From JANNAV01 sp031384695 (GTDB lineage: Bacteria; Pseudomonadota; Alphaproteobacteria; Rhodobacterales; Rhodobacteraceae): 10,077 nt of DNA. Below, piece by piece: positions 5,578-10,077 of the stretch (position 1 is its first letter; each line of letters starts with the position of its first letter). The DNA lies in the NCBI GenBank assembly GCA_031384695.1, contig JANNAV010000246.1, positions 1-10,077 of the forward strand. Reading direction: 5' to 3'. A model generated the notes under the pieces. That model searched no databases. It worked only from the letters and a program-made list of their open reading frames with translations, and was not told the origin of the DNA. Both the position numbers and the translations under genes were made by a program.

Positions 5578-6588
5578 GTGGCAGAAACGGGCGGGCAGGC
5601 GGCGGGTGCGGCGGACAGCGTGATGCGGCGCAAGCTTGCGGCTGGGCGTGCGGGCCTGGCCGAAGGCGGGCCGGGGGCGGACCGCAGCTGGCGGCTGGGG
5701 CTGGCTCGGGCGGCGCGCGACAAGCTGAAACTGCCGCTGGAGGTGGCATCTTTGGTGCTGGACCGCTGTTCGCTGGCCGAGTTGCTGGAATTGCCGTCCG
5801 AGCGCGCGATGATCGTGGTGCTGGAGGGGCCTGCCGAGGGGCTGGGCCTGCTGGTGATCTCGCCGCCGGTACTGGCGGGCATGATCGAAGTGCATACGAT
5901 TGGCAAGGTGGGCAGTGGCGCACTGGCCCCGCGCAAACCCACCCGTACCGATGCGGCGATGGTGGAGGCGGTGATTGACGCGGCGCTTGAGGGGATGGAG
6001 GCCTCGCTGGAGCAGGAGGCCGATCTGGTTTGGGCCGGCGGCTTTCGCGCGGCGTCGTTTCTGGATGATCCGCGCCCGCTTGGGCTATTGCTGGAGGATA
6101 TTCCTTACCGGGTGCTGAAGGCGGAGGTGTCTTTGGCGCAAGGGGCGAGGTCGGGGCCGGTGCTGCTGGCGCTGCCGGCGCAGGGGCGGGGGCCGAAACC
6201 GGTGTTGCGCGGCGCGCAGGCGGTGCTTGAGGCCGAAGCGGGCCCCGCCTTTGCCGAGGCACTGATGGAGCAGATTGCCGGATCAAACGCGGTGATGACC
6301 GGGATTTTGGCGCGGTTTTCGATGTCTTTGAACCGGGTGCTGAAGCTGGCGGTGGGCGATCTGGTGGTGCTTTCGGGCGCCTCGATCGAGCGGATCGGTT
6401 TTGAAGGGCTGGATGGGCGGAAGCTGGCCGAGGGCAAGTTGGGGCAGAACCGTGGCATGCGGGCGGTGCGGCTGACGCCGGATGCGGTGTCGCAGCCGAG
6501 GATGCCGCAAAGCGCGGGGCAGATGCCGCCCGGCGGCGGGCGGCGCGAGACGGATGTGGCGGCCGAGCCGTTGCGGCACACCGGGTGA
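5578..6588 (+). CDS. FliM-like flagellar motor switch protein (SpoA domain), stand-alone
   Basis: The predicted 336-residue protein has a middle region (about 37-200) and a C-terminal SpoA domain (about 250-300) with LKLAVGDLVVLSGASI and LAEGKLGQNRGMRAVRLT, a good fit to the FliM/FliN C-terminal domain that forms the flagellar C-ring. Other family-like stretches are SVMRRK (14-19), LEGPAEGLGLLVISPPVLAG (82-101) and PTRTDAAMV (121-129). GTG 5578 was chosen because AGAGGG (5565-5570) lies 7 bases upstream and it keeps the SVMRRK motif; ATG 5623 would begin inside that motif. The N-terminal LSQxEIDALL segment by which classical FliM binds CheY-P is absent. No other flagellar gene is in the window. 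It could be a divergent rhodobacterial FliM encoded away from the main cluster or a paralogue; I am fairly sure of the fold and less of the role. Confidence 0.72.
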   Translation: MAETGGQAAGAADSVMRRKLAAGRAGLAEGGPGADRSWRLGLARAARDKLKLPLEVASLVLDRCSLAELLELPSERAMIVVLEGPAEGLGLLVISPPVLAGMIEVHTIGKVGSGALAPRKPTRTDAAMVEAVIDAALEGMEASLEQEADLVWAGGFRAASFLDDPRPLGLLLEDIPYRVLKAEVSLAQGARSGPVLLALPAQGRGPKPVLRGAQAVLEAEAGPAFAEALMEQIAGSNAVMTGILARFSMSLNRVLKLAVGDLVVLSGASIERIGFEGLDGRKLAEGKLGQNRGMRAVRLTPDAVSQPRMPQSAGQMPPGGGRRETDVAAEPLRHTG

Positions 6589-6627
6589 GGGGTGGGGGGC
6601 GGTTTTGAGTTGAGCCGGTGAGGCTTG

Positions 6628-6875
6628 ATGGGGGTGGCGACGGGAACAATCGCCGGGGGTGCATTGATCGTCGGCGCAAGACCATCGGCGCAAGACCGGA
6701 GGCGCACTGGCCGGGGGCGCAATGGCCGGGGCAAAAGCCGGAGGTGCCGTCACACGGGGCAATGGCCCGGCGGGCAATGGCGGAAGGCGCAGTCCCCGGG
6801 GATGCTGTAACTGGAGCTGTTATCGCCGGGCGGGCAGTTATTTTTGGTACGCAGTGGACCGGGGCGCGGTTGGCG
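6628..6875 (+). pseudogene. decayed array of ~15-bp units coding alanine-rich pentads in shifting frames
   Basis: Between the convergent fliM-like and YeeE genes lies a stretch of roughly 14-15 units of about 15 bases, most beginning GGCGCA or similar. From ATG 6628 (with GGTGAGG upstream at 6617-6623) the first frame reads GVATG, TIAGG, ALIVG. Around 6701-6755 the repeat continues in another frame (GALAG, GAMAG, GAVTR) and from about 6755 in the third (GAMAR, RAMAE, GAVPG, DAVTG). The changes fit units shortened by 1, 1 and 2 bases. A 12-base unit is one codon short but keeps frame. No single intact ORF covers the array, so I call it a broken pentapeptide-like repeat gene. It lacks the A(D/N)LXX consensus, so a non-coding minisatellite remains possible. 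No convincing terminator was found in 6589-6875. Confidence 0.4.
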
Positions 6876-7832
6876 TCAGGATTTGGCCGCGCGGTCGGCC
6901 AGTTGGCCGCGCAGATGTTCAAGGGTATAGCCATAGCGGGCGGCGGTATTGATCAGCGTGTCGGCATCCAGCTTGGCCGCATTCATCAGCGCCCAGACCA
7001 CCGAACTGCGGTTGCCTGAGGCGCAATAGGCGAAAACCGGGCCGGTGCTGGCGGCGGCGGCGGCGGATTGGGCGGCGATGTTGGCCTCGGTGAGGCCGCC
7101 GCTGATCACCGGATTGTTGATGAAGGTCAGCCCCAGCGCCTCGGCTGTGGCGCGCATCGGGGTGGCGTGCAAGGCGGGGGGGATTTCGGCGTCGGGGCGG
7201 TTGTCGATCACGGTGGTGAACCCCGCGGCTTTGATCGCGGCAAGATCGGCAAGCTCGATCTGCGGCGAGACGGCGTAGCGGGATGTGAGGGGGCGGATAT
7301 CCATGCGGGTTGTTCCTGAACTGGGGCCGGAAATGGCGCGTGAGCGGGGGCCGGTATTTGGCTGTGCAGTGCGGTCTGGATCAGGGCCCAAATTTGTGCC
7401 CGAAAAATTTGTACCCGAAAACAACTGACGACGCAGTGCGGGCGTGATCACCATACCCAGCAGCATGGCGAAAAGAAAGATCAGCCCGCCGCTGCCGCCA
7501 AAGGTGAGCGAGGCCAGCGCCGGGCCGGGGCAAAGCCCGGCCAGCGCCCAGCCCATGCCGAACAGCACCGAGCCTGCCACCAGTTCCCGGCCGATTTCGG
7601 GGCTTGACGGCGCGGGAAAGGCGGTGCCGAGCCAACTGCGCGGCCGTCGGGCGGCGAGGCGCCAGGCGAAGGCCATTGGCAGGATCGCGCCCCCCATCAC
7701 AAAGGCAAGCGTCGGATCCCAGGCGCCGAAGACATCCAGCCAGCCCTGCACTTTCAGCGTATCGACCATGCCCGACACCAAAAGCCCGGCGCCGAACATC
7801 CCGCCTGCGAGGGCTGCGAAAACCAACCGCAT
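6876..7832 (-). CDS. YeeE/YedE (DUF6691) half-transporter fused in frame to a DUF442 sulfurtransferase domain
   Basis: The frame is open from ATG 7832 to TGA 6878-6876, giving 318 residues. Residues 1-135 are the second half of a YeeE/YedE sulfur-compound transporter, with helices near 1-22, 40-60, 82-100 and 115-131 and the conserved Cys in GLCPGPALA (99-107). Residues 137-176 form a polar linker with an SGTNFSGTN duplication. Residues 177-318 are a DUF442 (TIGR01244, Blh N-terminal) domain with VIDNRPD and a C-x5-R active loop CASGNRS; counted in the domain, Cys94 and Arg99. This rhodanese-like domain handles sulfane sulfur in Blh proteins. The start follows the previous gene's stop as TGAGATG, implying coupling. 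Met177 (ATG 7304) has AGGA 9 bases upstream and could give a separate 142-residue domain, so the fusion may make one or two products. Confidence 0.85.
   Translation of the reverse strand: MRLVFAALAGGMFGAGLLVSGMVDTLKVQGWLDVFGAWDPTLAFVMGGAILPMAFAWRLAARRPRSWLGTAFPAPSSPEIGRELVAGSVLFGMGWALAGLCPGPALASLTFGGSGGLIFLFAMLLGMVITPALRRQLFSGTNFSGTNLGPDPDRTAQPNTGPRSRAISGPSSGTTRMDIRPLTSRYAVSPQIELADLAAIKAAGFTTVIDNRPDAEIPPALHATPMRATAEALGLTFINNPVISGGLTEANIAAQSAAAAASTGPVFAYCASGNRSSVVWALMNAAKLDADTLINTAARYGYTLEHLRGQLADRAAKS
7391..7420. repeat. 15-bp tandem duplication in the YeeE-DUF442 linker
   Basis: Two adjacent 15-base copies, AATTTGTGCCCGAAA and AATTTGTACCCGAAA, differ at one base. On the minus strand they encode the in-frame FSGTN duplication. 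The AT-rich composition stands out from the surrounding GC-rich genes. It could be linker expansion by slippage or a pre-existing intergenic site now read through. Confidence 0.75.
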
Positions 7833-7833
7833 C

Positions 7834-8262
7834 TCAGATCCATCCCAGCGCATGGCGCAACACCGCCAGCAGCAGCGCGCCCGCAAGGATGAAGGTGACG
7901 GTGGCCAGAAGGCCGCGCGGCGACAGGCGCGAGATGCCGCAGACGCCGTGGCCCGAGGTGCAGCCATTGGCAAGCCGGGTGCCAATGCCCACCAGCAGAC
8001 CCGCCACTGCGATTACCCAGATATTGCCGGTCAGGTGGGTGGCGGCTCCCGGAAAAGCGGGCAGCAGGGCCATCGGCACGGCGATCAGGGCGGCGATAAA
8101 CGTGCTGCGCTCGGCCCAACTGCGGCGGGCGCTGCCGTCTATCAACCCGCCGATGATGCCGGATGCGCCCATCACCCGCCCGTTGATCAGCAGGTAAAGC
8201 GCGCCAGCCGTGCCGATCATAAGCCCGCCCGCAAGGCCCCAAAGCCAGTCTGGATTGATCAT
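7834..8262 (-). CDS. YeeE/YedE family half-transporter for sulfur compounds (first half)
   Basis: This 142-residue inner-membrane protein corresponds to the first half of YeeE/YedE (TsuA/PmpA-like) transporters that import thiosulfate or related sulfur compounds. Helices lie near 7-27, 55-72, 81-97 and 117-135. The hallmark motif NGCTSGHGVCG (99-109) carries Cys101 and Cys108, one of which is expected to interact with the sulfur substrate. ATG 8262 has GGAAAG about 8 bases upstream. It lies 38 bases downstream of the dioxygenase gene and one base upstream of the second half-transporter start, so the two halves should be made together and assemble. A split YeeE pair beside a Blh-type dioxygenase is known from the bigR and pmpAB-blhA clusters. 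Confidence 0.92.
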   Translation of the reverse strand: MINPDWLWGLAGGLMIGTAGALYLLINGRVMGASGIIGGLIDGSARRSWAERSTFIAALIAVPMALLPAFPGAATHLTGNIWVIAVAGLLVGIGTRLANGCTSGHGVCGISRLSPRGLLATVTFILAGALLLAVLRHALGWI

Positions 8263-8300
8263 CTTGCAGGCTTTCCGGGGTCAGGTGGGCGTTCCGTGGG

Positions 8301-9164
8301 TTAAAGGCCGTTCAGCGGCAGTTTCAGATAGCTGATGCCATTGGCCTCGGGCTCGGGCATATGGCCTGCGCGCATGTTGATTTGCAAGGCCGGAACGATC
8401 AGGCGGGGCATGCCGAGGGTGGCGTCGCGCGCCTGCCTGAGGGCGATAAAATCGGCGCGGTTGCGGCCAGCGCCGATGTGGACGTTGGCGGCTTTTTGCG
8501 CGCCTACCGTGCTTTCCCAGGCGTATTCGGCGCGGCCCGGGGCTTTGTAATCATGGCCGACGAAGATGCGGGTGGCCTCGGGCAGGGCCAGAATGCGCTG
8601 CACCGACGAGAACATGGTGTCGGCGGAGCCGCCGGGAAAATCGCAGCGCGCGGTGCCGAAATCGGGCATGAACAGGGTGTCGCCGACGAAGGCCGCATCG
8701 CCGATCACATAGGTCAGGCAGGCGGGGGTATGGCCGGGGGTGTGCATCACGTCGGCGCGCAACTGGCCGATCATCAGGCTGTCGCCCTCGGCGAACAGCC
8801 GGTCGAACTGCGAGCCGTCGCGGGCGAACTGGCTGCCCTCGTTGAACACTTTGCCGAAGGTGGTCTGCACGTCGGTGATATGGGTGCCGATGCCGATCTG
8901 CCCGCCCAGCACCTGCTGGATATAGGGGGCGGCGGAGAGGTGATCGGCGTGGACATGGGTTTCCAGCACCCAGGTCAGCGTCAGGCCTTCGGCGCGGATG
9001 TGGGCGATCACCGCATCGGCGGACCTGGTATCGGTGCGGCCCGAGGCATGATCGAAATCAAGCACCGAATCGATCACCGCGCAGGCGCTGCCTTCGGGAT
9101 CGCGTACGAGGTAGGTCAGGGTGTTGGTGGCATCATCGAAAAAGGCGTGGATGCTGGGGTGCAT
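8301..9164 (-). CDS. ETHE1-like persulfide (sulfur) dioxygenase, MBL fold
   Basis: This 287-residue cytoplasmic metallo-beta-lactamase-fold enzyme most resembles the dioxygenase part of Blh and ETHE1, which oxidises glutathione persulfide to sulfite in sulfide detoxification. Metal ligands are all visible: THVHADH (His70, His72, Asp74, His75), His145 in HTPGHTP, Asp162 in VGDTLFMPDFGTARCDFPGG and His204 in FVGHDY. The GTARCDFPGG segment is characteristic of the sulfur dioxygenase branch rather than glyoxalase II. ATG 9164 has AAGGA 8 bases upstream. It is the first gene of a three-gene operon with the YeeE halves and DUF442. Unlike Blh of Xylella or Agrobacterium, it carries no DUF442 domain of its own; that domain is attached to the transporter downstream. 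Confidence 0.93.
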   Translation of the reverse strand: MHPSIHAFFDDATNTLTYLVRDPEGSACAVIDSVLDFDHASGRTDTRSADAVIAHIRAEGLTLTWVLETHVHADHLSAAPYIQQVLGGQIGIGTHITDVQTTFGKVFNEGSQFARDGSQFDRLFAEGDSLMIGQLRADVMHTPGHTPACLTYVIGDAAFVGDTLFMPDFGTARCDFPGGSADTMFSSVQRILALPEATRIFVGHDYKAPGRAEYAWESTVGAQKAANVHIGAGRNRADFIALRQARDATLGMPRLIVPALQINMRAGHMPEPEANGISYLKLPLNGL

Positions 9165-9191
9165 TGGCGGTGTCCTTGCAGGATGTTGGCT

Positions 9192-9219
9192 ATTTTAACG
9201 CAAACGGGGCTGCGGGCAA
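9192..9219 (-). promoter_or_regulatory. sigma70-type promoter of the sulfur operon
   Basis: Read on the minus strand, TTGCCC (9219-9214) and TAAAAT (9197-9192) are separated by 16 bases; the -10 matches 5 of 6. Transcription would begin near 9185 and leave a leader of about 20 bases. CGCAAA (9199-9204) and TTTGCG (9224-9229) form a 6-bp inverted pair bracketing the -35 region and could be half-sites of a repressor such as a BigR-type ArsR protein, but this pair is short enough to be chance. Confidence 0.5.
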
Positions 9220-9338
9220 TCTATTTGCGCGTGGCAGGCGGGGATGGTGGGCCGGGGAGACTTATCGCGGCGTCGCGCCTGATGCGGGATTGCCATCACC
9301 GGGCAGGGTTTGCTTAATGGGGCAAGGCGGGGGCGGGG

Positions 9339-10077
9339 ATGGAAGCGGGGTTGAGGCGCGAGGGGCGGGTGCGGCAAGACCGGCAGGGGCCGGTTCTGGT
9401 GCTGTGGCTGGATCATCCGCCGGTCAACGCCTTGTCGTCGGCGCTGCGGCAGGCGCTGGCGGCGGGGCTGGCCGGGGCGGCTGCGGATGCGCAGGTCGGG
9501 GCGGTGGTGATAGCCGCCGAAGGGGCGCAGTTTTCGGCCGGTGCCGATCTGACCGAATTGGGGCAGGGGATAGGGGCCGCGCCGGATCTGGGCGCGCTTT
9601 GCCTGCAGATCGAGACGTTCGGCAAGCCGGTGGTGGCGGCAGTGCAGGCTTCGGCGCTGGGGGGTGGGTGCGAATTGGCGCTGGCCGCGCATTTCCGGGT
9701 GGCGCTGGCCACGGCACGGCTGGGCCTGCCTGAGGTGAAGCTGGGCCTTTTGCCGGGCGCGGGGGGAACGCAGCGCCTGCCGCGCCTGATCGGGGCGGCG
9801 CAGGCCTTGCGCCTGATGCAGGGGGGCGAGGCGGTGACGGCGGCCGAAGCGCTGGCGTTGGGGATGGTCGATCTGGTGGTGGAGGATCAGGTGGTGGCGG
9901 CAGCGGTGCAGGCCGCACTTGGCCTGATCGGCAGCGATTGGGCGCGGCTGCGGGCGGCGCGCCGGACCAGCGGGATGCGTGATCCCATGGCGTATCAGGC
10001 GGCAGTTCAGGCGGCGCGGCGGCAGGCCGAGTTGGGGTGGGCCGAGTTGGGGCAGGCCGAGTTGGGGCGGGTTGAGT
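9339..10077 (+). CDS. FadB/FadJ-type enoyl-CoA hydratase / 3-hydroxyacyl-CoA dehydrogenase, N-terminal part
   Basis: The first 246 residues of the protein are in the window. Residues about 17-195 form an enoyl-CoA hydratase/isomerase (crotonase) domain: LDHPPVNALS (25-34), the oxyanion-hole region FSAGADL (65-71), GGGCELALAAHFRVA with catalytic Glu112, and LPEVKLGLLPGAGGTQRLPR with Glu132. Both glutamates needed for hydration are present. LLPGAGGTQRLPR and the trailing DWARLRAARR...DPMAYQAA region suggest the multifunctional beta-oxidation enzyme rather than a stand-alone hydratase; the dehydrogenase domain would lie beyond the window. ATG 9339 is the first start after an in-frame TAA at 9315-9317 and is preceded by a G-rich ribosome site. 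It is divergent from the sulfur operon, with a 174-base gap. Confidence 0.9.
   Translation, partial: MEAGLRREGRVRQDRQGPVLVLWLDHPPVNALSSALRQALAAGLAGAAADAQVGAVVIAAEGAQFSAGADLTELGQGIGAAPDLGALCLQIETFGKPVVAAVQASALGGGCELALAAHFRVALATARLGLPEVKLGLLPGAGGTQRLPRLIGAAQALRLMQGGEAVTAAEALALGMVDLVVEDQVVAAAVQAALGLIGSDWARLRAARRTSGMRDPMAYQAAVQAARRQAELGWAELGQAELGRVE
10026..10077. repeat. 15-bp in-frame tandem repeat in the beta-oxidation gene
   Basis: Three copies of GCCGAGTTGGGGNNG (10026-10040, 10041-10055, 10056-10070), differing only at the two positions marked N (TG, CA, CG), are followed by a partial, diverged GTTGAGT at the window edge. They encode AELGW, AELGQ, AELGR in the link between the hydratase and the expected dehydrogenase domain. 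The array may continue past the window. Confidence 0.8.

Noticed and set aside
5546..6934. 462-codon open frame on the minus strand
   Set aside because: Pro/Ala/Arg-rich composition typical of antisense reading of GC-rich genes; it mirrors the fliM-like gene and the repeat array and has no recognisable domain.
8301..9164. Glyoxalase II or beta-lactamase as identity of the MBL-fold gene
   Set aside because: The GTARCDFPGG segment and the neighbouring YeeE and DUF442 genes fit the sulfur dioxygenase branch better.
8361..9317. Plus-strand 318-codon open frame opposite the dioxygenase
   Set aside because: Antisense shadow of a gene with all expected metal ligands; no domain or ribosome site supports it.
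9164..9733. Plus-strand 189-codon open frame overlapping the beta-oxidation gene
   Set aside because: Gly/Arg-rich shadow of the crotonase frame; the conserved catalytic motifs are in the frame beginning at 9339.

Overview
The window is high-GC DNA of the Rhodobacteraceae/Paracoccaceae type (Alphaproteobacteria). Three things suggest this: a secreted protein with a VPLPA-type C-terminal sorting tail, an intergenic repeat with a GGGGGGC...GCCCCCC hairpin followed by CCCCGAGGATATTTGGA, and protein sequences that closely resemble that family. I could run no database search, so family names rest on motifs and remembered sequences.

Positions 1-3446 (+) hold a tightly packed transport operon. It starts with the 3' end of an unidentified gene, then a small four-helix membrane protein, a NitT/TauT-type ABC ATPase, a small SMR-fold membrane protein and two ABC permeases. 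Three junctions (551, 1741, 2601) are ATGA stop/start overlaps. The one real gap (1352-1408) carries a perfect 19-bp palindrome. A bidirectional terminator follows at 3445-3483. The likely substrate-binding protein, an NMT1/THI5-like periplasmic protein with a signal peptide, is at 4331-5314 (+) with its own promoter and terminator. It is separated from the other transporter genes by a convergent gene for a VPLPA-CTERM secreted protein (3509-4072, -). Together the genes should form an importer for a pyrimidine-like compound (hydroxymethylpyrimidine, another pyrimidine, or riboflavin); the exact substrate cannot be read from sequence.

Positions 5332-5470 hold a strong terminator and the family-type repeat, here with a 17-bp unit perfectly duplicated. 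Next comes a stand-alone FliM-like gene with a C-terminal SpoA domain (5578-6588, +) and no flagellar neighbours. Positions 6628-6875 hold a decayed array of about 15-bp units that encodes alanine-containing pentads hopping through three reading frames.

Positions 6876-9164 (-) are a sulfur-handling operon of the bigR/blh or pmpAB-blhA kind: an ETHE1-like sulfur dioxygenase, then the two halves of a YeeE/YedE sulfur-compound transporter. The second half is open in frame into a DUF442 (rhodanese-like) sulfurtransferase domain. In the known Blh proteins DUF442 is instead fused to the dioxygenase, so this is a different joining of the same parts. A good promoter lies at 9192-9219; no ArsR/BigR regulator is in the window.

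Positions 9339-10077 (+) hold the start of a FadB/FadJ-type multifunctional beta-oxidation enzyme, cut by the window edge, with a 15-bp in-frame tandem repeat just after its enoyl-CoA hydratase domain. No rRNA, tRNA, CRISPR array, insertion sequence or phage gene was seen.
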